64,000 nt of DNA, from contig VYZI01000124.1 of NCBI GenBank assembly GCA_013397695.1, positions 63,687 to 127,686 on the forward strand. Direction: 5' to 3'. Each line of letters begins with the position of its first letter. Positions within the stretch are counted from its first letter, which is position 1. A model generated the notes under the pieces. That model did not search any database and had not been told where the DNA came from. It saw only the letters and a list, made by a program, of their open reading frames with translations. Source of the DNA: Centropus unirufus (Eukaryota > Chordata > Aves > Cuculiformes > Centropidae). The translations under genes and the position numbers were made by a program. Positions 24,956-36,980 of the stretch are shown one piece after another.

Positions 24956-27900
24956 CAGCAATAAGGGAGTCTGAAACAGGAACACTGAGAAATTGCGGCA
25001 GGAGGTATGGGACATTAATAGCAGTGTTGAAACACAGCATTTGTCATATTTTCCCTTTGTGTAGTACTTGCAATGTTTGTGTATGAACAGATACCCTTGG
25101 TCTTCAGGACAAGCATTGATTCCGTCAGTTTGGATGGATTCTATGTGAACTGGCACATTATGTTATTGGAGGGCATTATTCTGGTTTTCTCAGTTATTCA
25201 TGTGCATTTTTGCTTTCTGAATGATGCATAGAGATTCCCATGTGCAATATTCTAGGTAAAATCAAAGCCAGCCCAAGAATAGTGCAAAGAGGTAATAAAG
25301 CTTTGCTGAAAAATTCCTGTTCTCACAATTACAGTGAATTTTCATTAAATGGCTCTCCTGAGACAGTTTCTCCAGGTGCAATATTGCTGTAGCTTTCTGA
25401 CTCTCAAAAGCAATGGAAATTACACGTCTTTATTATACTCCGCATCACGTTACTCCCTACAGCTATGCTGACTCTAATCTTGCACGAAAGCCTGGCTAAG
25501 GAAGTAACTGCCAGTTCAATGAGAATGCCAACCACAAACAGGAAAACAGATAGCTTACATTCCTCAAACATCAAAATACTTTAATTATGAGTGTTCCCAT
25601 ATAAAACTTTATGCCTAGAAAAATTGTGTTTAGTATATACTGTAAGTTAAAATGCTTATTTGACCTCCAAAACAAAAAGAAAGGATCTGGCACTTGTGTG
25701 ATGTAGCACGTTCTGCTGTAAAATTCTCTTATTATAGAGGCCTGAACTATTAGGATGGGGATATTTACAAAGGAAAGGATTTCCTCTTCCAATGGCATAA
25801 TTTGACTTTCCTGTGTTGGCCTGGGCTTCTGTCCCTTATTAAACTTTTTTATTTGTCAAAAAGTTCATTCTGCAGTTTTTATGTGCTATGCTTCTTGTGG
25901 AGGTTAAGCTAAGCTTCTTTAATTATGTGGGGTTGAACAACAGTGTAAGATTGTGACTTTTGTATTTTATTTCATATATTTACATTTTTAAAAAATTTTT
26001 TAAAAAATGTGATACAAACAGAGAGTCTTTATAAAGGAGTGCAAGTAATCCAGAAGGAATAAAGATGTTTTACTTGCATCAATTATTTTTTGCATGATAG
26101 GAGGGAGACAACAGAAACAAATAGGCTTATAAAACAGTCTGGCAAAAATGCAATGAACTTTGTCAAACTCTACAGGTGTACAAGAGTTACCAGGAGATTT
26201 TAAAAGAACACACCTGGAAGAGAAAGGTCCATCTACATCAAGACATAAAATAGGAAGAAATAATTTAAATGGTCTGAAAGTGTGGTTTACATTGCATTAG
26301 TTAAACCAGGTAAAAAATGATGTGAATACTGTCCCTCAAAAATAAAATTATCTAAGTCTTATATAACATAATCTACTAACAAGGTAAATTAAGATAAATT
26401 TAATTAAGATTATTTTTATTCTCAAACAAGGTATTTACATAGAACTATGACAAGGTAAAAGTAATATAATTAAATGGGATTAATTTTCTGAAGGTACATG
26501 GACTTAGTCTAAGAACTGAGTGCATTTTGTAAGATGTGTAAATTTTTTTTACTGACATTATCTTTAAGTACCTTTACTGTACTCAGCACACTGGACCCAC
26601 TATCTCAACAAAGGCAAGATAGAAAGAAGAGGAAAAAGAGGATATTGGGACATGTTCAAGGATAGGCACAAAAAGGAAAGCAGGTAGTTATCAGAAAGAT
26701 TAAAAAAACCATCTGACCAGTTAAGAATTGTCAGTCTCAGGCAGTTATTTTTTTTTCCCCAGTGGTGCATGGAAAGATGGGTGTGAACTTCAAAGAACAT
26801 GTCATAGAGTCATCAATATGAATATATAGTTTCTATTCACCTTAGCAGCAGCTACATACAATCCTAGAACAATTCCCTTCATGTTGTCCTGATATTAATA
26901 GCCTATTAAGGTCACATTATGAAAGCCTTTCTAACTGATATCAATGCCAGGAGGAAATTGCCATTAAGAATTGTTTTAAAACATTGCAGTAGGATTTTGA
27001 ATTAGTTAGGAATTTTATGATGTAAGAGAACTCATTCTGATCTCTTCGAAACCTTCCTTTATCATTAAATACTCTATTAAATTACTGAGACTTCTAGTCT
27101 CAAATTATTGTATAATTTGGGTTTGGGAGATTAGTTATGTGTTTATATTATTCCTCCTCAAGACAGTCCATTATTTCTGATTAATTTTAATTAAGCCAGC
27201 AAATGGCCTTTTATCTCTGTACTTCCAGTAGCTGCTCTGTGCTAATGTTTGTTTGAGTTTACATTTAATAAATATCTCCTGCTTAACCCTTCAGCAGCAG
27301 CTTGAACTGAGTGCTGGTAATGAAGATGTATGGATATAAAGACAGAAGAAAAACATTAGCATGAAATGGATTAAGTAGGTTGAGAACTCTGAAAGTCTCA
27401 CATAAAAATGATGCCACAACTGCACCAAGGCTGAATAAACATAAAATTTATCTAAATGGGTTACTTTTTCAAGGTCACAGCTGAGAAATTATATTTACAG
27501 CTTTTACCTCAAAATTTCTATTAGGTTTAGTAAAGCATAAAGCTATGGAAGAAAAGAGAAGGTGCTGACTTCCACACAATGACACCAGTTAAGCTGGACA
27601 AAATATAACTGCTGTGTTTTCCAAAAAGAGATTTTTTTAAATCCCATCTTAAGTGAGTAGCTCTTGTAATACTCCACAGAAATTACATCATCAGCCACCC
27701 TCTGTCCCCCAGTTAGCTCACTGGGAAGAAGCTACAAGATGCGGGTGCTTATGACCGAAGACTATGTATTCATCTAGTGGCCTCATTAGTTTCTTCATTT
27801 GAGCCTGACTAGAGATTTGAAAGCAGAAGCAGTTTAATACTCAGGATATCCTGTGATAACTTTTTTAGTTCTGATTGATATTTTACATTTCCTTCAGTTG

Positions 27901-29140
27901 AAACTGTAATCTGAGGAAAGTCAAGGCACCAAATTTATACAGGCTTGTTTATTGATTATTGAAAAATACAACACACAGAAGTATTTAATTATTTCTTCAG
28001 AACTTTTCCAACTGAAAAGGAACTGTTTTAAATTACTAAAATTATTTTGCTACTTAATATTAAGTCATATAACACAAAATAAGCATCTAAAAATATTATG
28101 TACCTTTGAGTTATAGTCAATTCCAATACTTCAAACATGCAAAAATTAAATATGCTTGACGTTTTTGCATACTTTTGGGTTGACTTTAATTTATTTTTCC
28201 TTTCTCTTTTTGTAGAATGTGTTGTTCACAAATAGAGAAAGGTGCTATGAAGACCTGAAATATACTTGGAGCTAAAAATTTTAAATTCTTTAGTCTTTTA
28301 ACTTCAGCCTTAGTACTTTCTTAGCTTGCAGAAGGTAATCAAACGGTATCTTCCTCATGCATGTTTTATTAGCAGGGGTGATTTATGATATGAATTTAGA
28401 AATGTACAGAAGTGCAGTATTCGGCATCCTCAATTAAGTGCCTGCTTAGAATCCCCTTGGTTACTTGAACCTTGGATAGTGTGTTACTTGGAGCCAGTAA
28501 ACTGATTCTAGAAATATAACAGAGTATTTATTAAGAATTATGGATAAGCATAAGGCATTTTAATGAAAATTATTTTTCACTTAAGAAGTTTAAGCTACTC
28601 AGTGGTTTTTGGCTGGCATTATTCCAAATTCCTATCGGCCATTGTGAAATTATTCAGACTCTGTTGTAAGGAAACTTGTACTTGCTGGTTATATTTGATA
28701 GGTAGTGATTTTATGGTTGGATTACATTTCATACCAGGAAATAGAAAGAACAGATGCTTGCATAGAACATCTCATTACAATAAAAAGAGAAATTGACATA
28801 CACAACTAAATACTGCGGGCTTTTCTATGTCAAATTTTTCACCCATGCATCTACAGCTGTCTCAAAATGAGTGAAGGAATACAGTATTTAGCAACATCAT
28901 GCAGTGAGGATTATACAATCAATGCTAAGTTAAGGTGCAGAAATTAAACAACGTACCAGAAAATAGACTGCATTTTATAACTTATTCTCTGAAAAGAATT
29001 GCTCTTTTGCTGATTAACTAACTATTCTTTCTATTGCACCCATGAAGGTAGCTAGTGTGTCCATGTGCCTTTTTCTTAAAAAGTCAAATGTTTCTTTTCA
29101 TATTTGAAAATCAAAATAATACCTGAAATATGATTTGTAG
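24956..29140. other. Unique AT-rich non-coding DNA
   Basis: No gene or repeat was identified. The minus frame at 24,953-25,156 borders the CR1, but its translation does not continue the reverse transcriptase. An A/T palindromic patch lies near 25,984-26,008. A TAATTA-containing stretch at 27,170-27,310 might be regulatory, but there is no direct support for that. Confidence 0.5.
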
Positions 29141-29217
29141 GGCAAATTCGCAGACGAGGCAAATCAACCCCTTTCAGCTGATGCCCAAGGAGTTAAAACA
29201 ATCGGCACACCACGGAG
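29141..29217 (+). other. Candidate exon 1 of an unrecognised transcript
   Basis: This 77-base segment lies between a TTTGTAG acceptor, whose pyrimidine tract is weak, and a strong GAG|GTATGT donor. Two of its three frames are open. It holds four CpG dinucleotides in 77 bases, which is striking in this CpG-poor window and suggests constraint. Read in the frame compatible with the later candidates, it contains NPFQLMPKELKQS. No family was recognised. Alternatives are a conserved non-coding element or chance. Confidence 0.3.
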
Positions 29218-29816
29218 GTATGTTGCCACTTATTCATCATTGTTATGTCTGCATCAGTAGTTAATAACAGAGAGATAAGGCTGACAATGAGAAGTTTGTG
29301 TTGATAATTTGGAATATACTCTCACAATGTATTAATAATATTTTAAGTTAATATTAATAACTTTTTTATTAAACTTATTAAGATATTGATGTATGTCCCA
29401 TTTTGGAAACCATAAGACTCCTTTTATTATTTTAAGAAGAAAATCCTTCTCTACTTACAATATAAGTTTGTCTATTTTCTGTTGTAGAAATAAATAAAAA
29501 CTTTCAGGATTTCCATGTTCTTAGATCCAGTTTTGTAACATGGAAGTATGTTTCTCAGACATATTCTGTGATTTTATACAACATATGTATAATCATAGAG
29601 ACAGTGTGAACAAATCTTAAAAATTCACTCAAGTTTTCCATAATTTCAGACCATTATTCTGACCTCTCTGGTATAAAGATCATTCAATAATGCATCAAAA
29701 TATTTCCATCATGTTCTAATTTCTACTCACTAGTGGCATTTTGTCTACACAATTACTATTTCTGAATGAAAGAAGAAAGTATAGAGTTAGTAAGGAATCT
29801 ACATATACACACATCA

Positions 29817-30470
29817 TGGTTTAGCCCCACTCATCTAAATTTCAGCAGCTAAAACCATGCAACTGAGATTCCAAAAGCCCTTTACTAGGACCCCAAAGGG
29901 AAAAGGGAGAGGGATATGAGAGGATAACAACTCGCAGGTTGAAAACTAAAACAACAGTTTTAATAAAATAACAGTAATAGAAAATAATAAAACATATACA
30001 AATACATGAGAATATGCCCCACCACATCCCTCCCTTTGATGACTATATGTCACAAAAAATGCCGCAGAACAGGTATGAGGGAATGGGTCCATAGCTAGAA
30101 GGGGGCAGGACTCAAGCTGGATTCAGGAAAACACAGATCTGGGATAAGAAACAAGTAGACAAATTAGATCCTCATTGGATATTGGCCATTGAAGAAAAGA
30201 AGACCCTTGTGATCTCTTGAGTTTATACCAAGTATGACATATATGGGATGGAATCCTCTGTTGCTTGGTTTAGGATCACCTTTGCCCCTCCTCATTAGTG
30301 CGGCACCTTTTGCCAGCTTGAGGATGGCCTTGGTTAGGTAGAAGCATTGGTCTTTTTGCATACCGATGCCCTGTGTTATCACTTTGGGAGGAGAACACTG
30401 TCTGAAAAACATTAAGTTATCTTTCAGAAAAATGAAGTAACTGGCAGCAACTAATTTAGTCCATACCACA
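29817..30470 (-). mobile_element. LTR-like element, probably an avian endogenous retrovirus solo LTR
   Basis: On the minus strand this block of about 650 bases would start TGTGGTATGG and end CTAAACCA. It resembles the U5 ends of a family of avian LTRs that run from A/T-rich repeats into a purine-rich segment and then GGGGCTAAACCA. A TATA-like TGGTATAAAC lies at 30,221-30,230 and an ATTAAA variant signal near 29,959-29,964, both on the minus strand. No clear target duplication was found, and the right edge lies only 8 bases from the assembly gap. It may be a solo LTR or one end of a longer provirus hidden in the gap. The 101-codon minus frame at 30,164-30,469 lies inside it and is not a recognisable protein. 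Confidence 0.6.
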
Positions 30471-30478
30471 GTATATTA

Positions 30479-31015
30479 NNNNNNNNNNNNNNNNNNNNNN
30501 NNNNNNNNNNNNNNNNNNNNNNNNNNNNNNNNNNNNNNNNNNNNNNNNNNNNNNNNNNNNNNNNNNNNNNNNNNNNNNNNNNNNNNNNNNNNNNNNNNNN
30601 NNNNNNNNNNNNNNNNNNNNNNNNNNNNNNNNNNNNNNNNNNNNNNNNNNNNNNNNNNNNNNNNNNNNNNNNNNNNNNNNNNNNNNNNNNNNNNNNNNNN
30701 NNNNNNNNNNNNNNNNNNNNNNNNNNNNNNNNNNNNNNNNNNNNNNNNNNNNNNNNNNNNNNNNNNNNNNNNNNNNNNNNNNNNNNNNNNNNNNNNNNNN
30801 NNNNNNNNNNNNNNNNNNNNNNNNNNNNNNNNNNNNNNNNNNNNNNNNNNNNNNNNNNNNNNNNNNNNNNNNNNNNNNNNNNNNNNNNNNNNNNNNNNNN
30901 NNNNNNNNNNNNNNNNNNNNNNNNNNNNNNNNNNNNNNNNNNNNNNNNNNNNNNNNNNNNNNNNNNNNNNNNNNNNNNNNNNNNNNNNNNNNNNNNNNNN
31001 NNNNNNNNNNNNNNN
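30479..31015. other. Assembly gap (537 Ns)
   Basis: This is unsequenced. The left side ends GTATATTA and the right side begins with a (TA)n then (CA)n tract. The gap therefore probably covers a microsatellite, repeat-derived sequence, or both. Open frames reported through the Ns are artefacts. Confidence 1.
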
Positions 31016-32409
31016 TATATATATACACACACCTGTAGGGTCTAAACTAATTGCAAATTTGTAAAACACAGGCAACCGATGAAGCATAGAACAGAAGGAG
31101 AAACAGATGATAAGGTAATGAAAGCAAGCCCATCTGGTTTATTAATTTAATGAGTAATATATCGTCTACAGTCTATTTATATAAAGGAGGGATTGGTTTT
31201 ACTGTTGATAACATATAAAAATTTAGTTATAGATCCACAACTTGATTCGCATTTCATTAAATACCTTTGTTTTCATGTCGCTAAAACCACTTATCCTCTT
31301 CTAACAGTTTTTCCTGTTAAAAGTTTGCTCTGTAGACTACGTAGACATTTTGACAGACATTACCTGTTATGATAAAGGCTAAAAATAAGAGCAGATGCCA
31401 CTGTAATTGAGTCCATTGACTGCCATCAGCTCAACTACATCATTTTCCATTTTTGCTCCATCTGCTTCCACCAGTGAAGAAGGTTCTTTGACTTCACCAG
31501 ACTGAAGTCCTAAACTTTGTGGAAATAATTTTCAGAAACCTTTTCCACAGTGTTTTATTTAGAGGTTTTAAAAATTTCTTCACATAACTTCTTGCAAGTA
31601 TTCTGTGGCACTGTCATAGTATTTCAATTTCTTCCTTATTCAGTCCTCTCAAATATAACCTTGCCAGTGTTAGAGAAATATGTGGTTTAGAGTTAACCAC
31701 CATACTTCATAACAACCTTTAATTGCCCTGTAGGCTTACAGTTACCAAAGAGAAAAAAGTGTTCCTGGGAACAAGTTCCTGGTAGACAAAAGCAAATCAT
31801 CATCTTTGTGAGTCTAGAAGGCAAACTTTATTTTTTGTTTGAATTAATGAACTACTGCCACTGTGCTTGCACTGTGGAAAAGAAAAAATGAAACTCTTCA
31901 CAAGCCTGCAAGGGTTTCTGAACTGCATTAGTTACAGTGCAGAAACAAACAGTGTTTCTGCCAGTCTGCACTGAAAATATTTCCTTATTTAACTATGGGC
32001 CAGTTATAATCAATAATTAACATTAGTTACCCTTCAAAGCCATACGTATTAAGCCTTTTATAAGAGATTTTAATAAGTAAAATAGACTTCGCTATGTCTT
32101 GATTGAAGAATGCAAATTGTAGAATTTCAATGGCCAAAAAAGTATATTTCCTCAAAAGTTCTTTTTTTCATTTCAGTCATGTATATTACTGTGTGACACA
32201 ATTGCCTTGGGAATACTGTAAAATAAGTTGTTACTTTTGTAATCATCCTATGAAGTACATTAGATTGTGACTGTGGAATGTGTACTACCTTTATCTGTAC
32301 TGGGCTTCTTTAGCCCTAACTAGAGCTTTCAATATATCATGGGTCATAAAATGCTTTCATAAATAAATGAGTTGTACTAGAATGCATTTCTATGGTTTTC
32401 CATTCACAG
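31016..32409. other. Short TA/CA tract, then unique AT-rich DNA
   Basis: The first 16 bases form a TATATATATACACACAC microsatellite edge at the gap. The remainder shows no gene or repeat that I recognise. Confidence 0.5.
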
Positions 32410-32518
32410 TGCAGCTCGATCCAGCCATCAAGCAGATTTCTCAGTTTGACTATATATACCCCAAAAATTATATTGTATACAGAAAAGAAAACATGACCCC
32501 TTACACAACAGTAAAACG
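32410..32518 (+). other. Candidate exon 2 of an unrecognised transcript
   Basis: This 109-base segment has a good acceptor (TTTTCCATTCACAG ending at 32,409) and a donor (AAACG|GTGAGG). With two leading bases it reads 35 codons without a stop (for example LDPAIKQISQFDYIYPKNY), a natural-looking protein composition. Its entry phase matches the exit phase of the segment at 29,141-29,217, and its exit phase matches the entry of 50,538-50,635. No protein family was recognised. An equally long minus-strand frame (32,337-32,582) overlaps it and was not preferred, because splice sites support the plus strand. Confidence 0.3.
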
Positions 32519-32874
32519 GTGAGGCTTCACTAAGAAACCCAAACATCATCTGGGCCCTGATCTTTTTGATGATATCAGGCATTTGGAATTTCAGCTTTCA
32601 GGCTGTTCGTTTGGATCAGACCTCAAGTTTTTTCGAATATCTGTATTGGTTTTTCACAAACCATATCCTAATGATCCCAGAAGAACTTGGAAATTGTAAT
32701 TATTGCTGTTAAAACTCATTTACTCTAGCCTGAACAGTGAAGTGAGACACAGATAGTGTTCATTCATCTTCCCCACTCAAAACATTGTTTCTTTTTGTAT
32801 TCTTTCAACTTGTCATTCTTTTGGTTTAGCTGATGCAGCATGAAAAAGTGAGTAGTTGTAGTAGTTTATACAGG

Positions 32875-33013
32875 GTCATAGTCTTTTAGATCGGAACAGA
32901 CCTTTAAAACCATTGAGTCCAACCATAAAACTAACACTGTGAAGTATGCCACTAAACCGTGTCCCTGTTTTAAATGTTTTAATGTACATGTTTTAAATGC
33001 CTCCAGGGGTGGT
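32875..33013 (-). mobile_element. CR1 LINE 3' end (older copy, left part)
   Basis: Starting from a GTCATAG terminus, the sequence follows the avian CR1 3' end pattern on the minus strand: a 'TTTTAGATCGGAACAGACC' block, 'GAGTCCAACCAT', 'AACACTG', 'CCACTAAACC', 'GTGTCCC' and 'AAATGCCTCCAGGGGTGGTG'. It is diverged and contains a small internal duplication of TTTTAAATG. It is cut at 33,013 by the next element and appears to resume at about 33,240. Confidence 0.8.
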
Positions 33014-33110
33014 GAACAGAACAGAATAGAATAGAATAGAATAGAATAGAATAGAATAGAACAGAATAGAATAGAATAGAATAGAATAGAATAGAATAGA
33101 ATAGAATAGA
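33014..33110. repeat. (AGAAT)n pentanucleotide microsatellite
   Basis: About 19 units of a GAATA/AGAAT pentamer, with two or three units changed to ACAGA. It directly adjoins the CR1 end that follows and is best read as the expanded 3' tail of that CR1 copy. Its length is probably variable. Confidence 0.95.
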
Positions 33111-33165
33111 TCAGATATCAAATTGGAAGGGGCACATAAGGACATCAAGTCCAACTTCCAGTGTT
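33111..33165 (-). mobile_element. Short CR1 3' end nested in an older CR1
   Basis: TTGGAAGG ... CATCAAGTCCAACTTC is the characteristic penultimate block of an avian CR1 3' end on the minus strand. Only about 55 bases are present, so the copy was severely 5' truncated on insertion. The pentanucleotide run on its left is its tail. Confidence 0.65.
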
Positions 33166-33239
33166 TCTTTGCCCCAAATTATAAAGCTACTTTGATAGCA
33201 GCATTAGAAAACATAGGAGTAATTACTTCACTTGACTTT

Positions 33240-33320
33240 TTAAAAATCTTGTAATTCACTATTGTAGTGAGAATTTTTCCTTCATAGTTTGCAAATATCC
33301 AACCACAGCTGGTGATTCTC
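33240..33320 (-). mobile_element. CR1 continuation (right part of the older copy)
   Basis: GTGAGAATTTTTCCTTCATA ... AATATCCAACC corresponds to the next block inward of the avian CR1 3' region. This is what should follow the part ending at 33,013. It supports the view that the pentamer-tailed CR1 landed inside an existing CR1. The sequence between 33,166 and 33,239 is too diverged to assign. Confidence 0.45.
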
Positions 33321-33419
33321 TTAATGTTACAGACCAGTGCATTCTGAATGGTTAACAACCCGAAGGTTTAGCCTTAAACTTGTTGGTGAATGACATGAAC
33401 ATTGGAAGCTCTGTTCAGT

Positions 33420-33690
33420 TTACACAAGCATAGGTGTTTCCTGGCTTTTCAGAGGTGCTATGATACTTGAGTTGTGGGCTGGTATATGTGGTTCAAGAAC
33501 CAGGGAAGGCTCATACTCCACAATCAAGTGGATAATGACATTTGAAGTGCCCAGGATGCCCCTGGGCAATTTAAATGACACTTGACAGAAACCGCACAGA
33601 GCCTCTGTAACTGCTGCACATTCTTTGCACAAATAGTACCAGGTCTGTTTTTCACTCAGGCAACAGAGACAGTTGCCAGAAACCTCAGTG
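33420..33690 (-). other. Cysteine-rich open frame, unrecognised
   Basis: A minus-strand frame is open for about 90 codons, with an ATG at 33,632. It contains CLCC, CKEC and CGFC pairs within about 35 residues (NCLCCLSEKQTW, YYLCKECAAV, ALCGFCQ), an arrangement reminiscent of a zinc-binding knuckle. It lies in a block (33,400-33,910) with higher GC than its surroundings. No family was recognised, and there is no clear splice or promoter context. It could be a chance frame, a decayed gene or an old repeat. Confidence 0.2.
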
Positions 33691-33910
33691 GCCAGGGCTC
33701 ATGGCTTGGTGCCTCTGCCAATCTCAGAAACTGAAATAAAACCGTGAAACTCAAGCCCAATGTGCACTCCACTGAAGGCTCTCCAACCATGCAAAGTAAC
33801 AGCCAGAGCACAGTTCTGTGACTGAGTTACCACAAAACCCCTTTAGCACAGAATATAATACTGTTGGTGCTACCGCGTAGTCCTGAATCCCGTGTCCAGG
33901 CCTTTCCAGG

Positions 33911-36900
33911 ATAGTAAATAATCCCACATGTAAAACAAAATTAGGTCATCATGATTGTTATTACCCTACAATGAATTCCAGAAGAGTTAGTAATAAGCAG
34001 TCACTTGCTGCAAGGTGTTGGAGAGATATGTCTTTCATATTTTATAGGCAATAAAAGATGCGGCTGAAACGTAAGACAACATTGGTTCCATTCCCTGCAC
34101 CTGGAGGCTTGGGGCTGTTTGTATCTTTCTCCTTTTCATGTGAAATGTGGGTGTCCTCATCCACTTTCTTATTTTACAATGTGCGTTTGTTCATTGTTTA
34201 TTTAGTCTTTGCATGTGTGAAGTCATTTAAAGTAATATCTCACTCCCTTTGTGCTTTGTTTGCACACACGACACACGCTCACACCATAGTTGTAACTGTC
34301 TAGAGAACAATTATTCAGAGCATGAAAACTCTTAGTGTATGGCATTTGTTTTTATTCCACAAGGGAATTGAACCAAAATATTCCTGAATATTAAAAGAAA
34401 AAGTAAAAAAGAAAAAAGTGTCAAAACAGATGTTTTAAGAGGGGAACTGCTCTCCCCCTCATCCCTAGTGTATCTAGCTTTTTTCTTTCTGTCTCTCTCT
34501 GTGTCAGCAAAAGTAACCAGAAAAATATGTACCTGAAATATTGCCTACATAAAAGAACTCTGAAACTAAAACACTTCTGGTAAAAAAATCCTAGTTTTGA
34601 GAAGGAATAGTTTAATCAAAATACATTATCTCAATGTTCCCATTAGGTATATCTATAAACACTTCATAACACAACCTCATACCTTTCCTCCACAGCAGAC
34701 ATAACACATGTATCTGTTTCAGTATAAATACATTAAACTATTCACAAAAATGTAAATATATTTGTGAGCACAAGATAGTCATTTACACTTTGGCATATGT
34801 ACAAATTTAACATACATATAACACATGTAAAGGAAATCATTAGCTCACTTCCCGTTTCCTGACAGAAACTTTCTTTGTGCCTTTTCTGACTGGTACTAAG
34901 AATCACCTATAGGATGTAAAACATAGGTACACTAACAATATAAAGGTCAGACAAATCTTACTATAAAGCACAAAATACGTCCTGATGTTTCTTTATTATT
35001 AATCTGATCAATTTAACAAGTCAGAATAATATAAAAGAGATATGCCAAGGTCTGTTGTTTGTATAATTGGTAGACTTTGAAGGAAGCCATTTCCTCTAAC
35101 CTATCATGTCTTTATGAAACAATATTCATTCATTCTCTGTAAAGACTTTACTTGCTTATTTATGCATCTAAGCAGAGTGTGTTGTAAGCAAGAGGGGTGA
35201 GTCAACTTCATAGCTCTTCAACTATGTTTTTGAGAGCTCAGTTCTTCACAGGAGCTCACTATTAAAGGGCTTACCCACTACAGAAACAGTAGGAAAGGGA
35301 ATAAGAATTGTATCCTGTTTTGATAGCTTGGGGGAGTGAGCAATGCTCCCTCTCACACACAGCTAAGTTATACTAACAGCAGTCTGGGTAATTAAAAAAA
35401 AAAAGAAAATAATCACACTGTGTACTGTGTGCTAGAGTTCCTGGTTTAAGCAGAAATAAAATGCTGCTTTCTTAAAAAGAATTCTATGTGAAAATTGTTG
35501 CAGTTTGGAGCTAAAGTCTGCTTTAAACATTATTTTTCCACTGATAAAATGCAGTTGGCTAGGATTTTTTTTCCCTTTAAACTGAGATATAGTATATCAG
35601 TTCTAGTTCCTGCAAAAGAATAAATAAACTGTAGCCGTGCATGCAATTTCATACCATTATGTCAGCAATCATAGTTACACTTAAGGGATTGCACTATATA
35701 AGTCTTTTGATATAGTCATAACACTACAACTTTTGTGTATAAACAGAGCCTTTTAGAATATGGCAAGTATGCTGCTCATCTCTACTTGTTACTGTGATTA
35801 CTGACAGAGCCTTCACGATATTTGTAATATTTCTGCTTGTATTTTATTTCTTGTCATTTCCATTATAGCTAAGTAGAGAAGATGTGAATCAAAAAAACCA
35901 TAAAAAATAATTAAGTGTATTGTAACCTCACGAAATGTTGATTTACCTTTTGGAGAACCTTTCTGAGTAGAGAACTGTGAAAGACTTGGTAGTATAAAGA
36001 TGAAGCAGATATTAGACTTCTCTCAACCAGTTTGCACATTGTTCTGCCATACCTTTACAAGCAAAGGAAATTCTTTCATTCCCTTATTGCTTCTCATAAA
36101 AGCTCCTCTAATGTACGTCCTTCCAGGCAGTCTACAAGTTATTTCCTTCTGTGGGGAAAAAATCCCTTGTGGTTTCTTCCTTCTAAATTGAGTACAAATT
36201 CAAATCTAGATTCTACAAGTGTCACAAACAAACAAGAAAACTTTTTAAAATCACACTTTACAGAGCATACTTGGCTATTTGCTAAATGTCTAAACAGGCT
36301 GTTACTTATTATGGGCAAACAGTCTTGTCTGCATAAAATTTAATTGTGATAGAAACACCATTACACCACATGATTTTTCCATCTGTTTTTTGACTTCTCT
36401 CCCTTAAGCAGTGGCAAAGGCATCAAATTCAACACTGTTTGTAACAGCTGGGTCTTTCTGCCAATCAGTTCAATAAAAGAACAGAAATAGATTGACATTA
36501 TAAAAAATATTTCTTTTGATAATGTTAACCATTATAGGATCCTAAACCCTTGTGATCTTTTTTAGCAATTAATTATACTGTACTCTCAGGCTGCATATAC
36601 TCAAAACACAAGCTGGTAAAATGACACGTTGCGTGGGACTATTTATTTTATGTTAAAATGCAGAATAATCTTTTTACAAGATTATCTTCAATTTGTCAGT
36701 AAAAATTTTGAATTATGATGCTGACTCCAAAATTCCCATTTAAAGCCAACAATCAAAGAAACTATTTAACTTGAAAATTCAAGAAGTAATGAAAAAGGAT
36801 GCATAATAGAAAAATGAGGTGGTATTATACCTTAAGCATCTCCAGACTGGATATTTCATTTCTGTTGGAGGCTAATTACACATAATTAAAAACTGGTAGA

Positions 36901-36980
36901 GGTTTGGTAATTTATTTTTTTTTTTGGCTGCACACATGAAAACATTTACTAAATATTTTCTTCTTGTCAATCTGAAAAAC
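33911..36980. other. Unique AT-rich non-coding DNA
   Basis: No gene was recognised. An interrupted CA tract lies near 34,262-34,284. Overlapping plus-strand frames at 36,000-36,343 use two reading frames and are unremarkable. A T11 run at 36,915-36,925 precedes the LTR-derived repeat. Confidence 0.5.

Noticed and set aside
24953..25156. Continuation of the CR1 coding sequence upstream of 24,955
   Set aside because: A few residues look similar (TDGIN), but the rest of the translation does not match CR1.
30451..31087. Three frames of about 190-203 codons on the minus strand
   Set aside because: They are open only because they cross the run of Ns in the assembly gap.
33014..33110. CRISPR-like or other designed array
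   Set aside because: It is an uninterrupted 5-base microsatellite without spacers, attached to a CR1 tail in a vertebrate genome.
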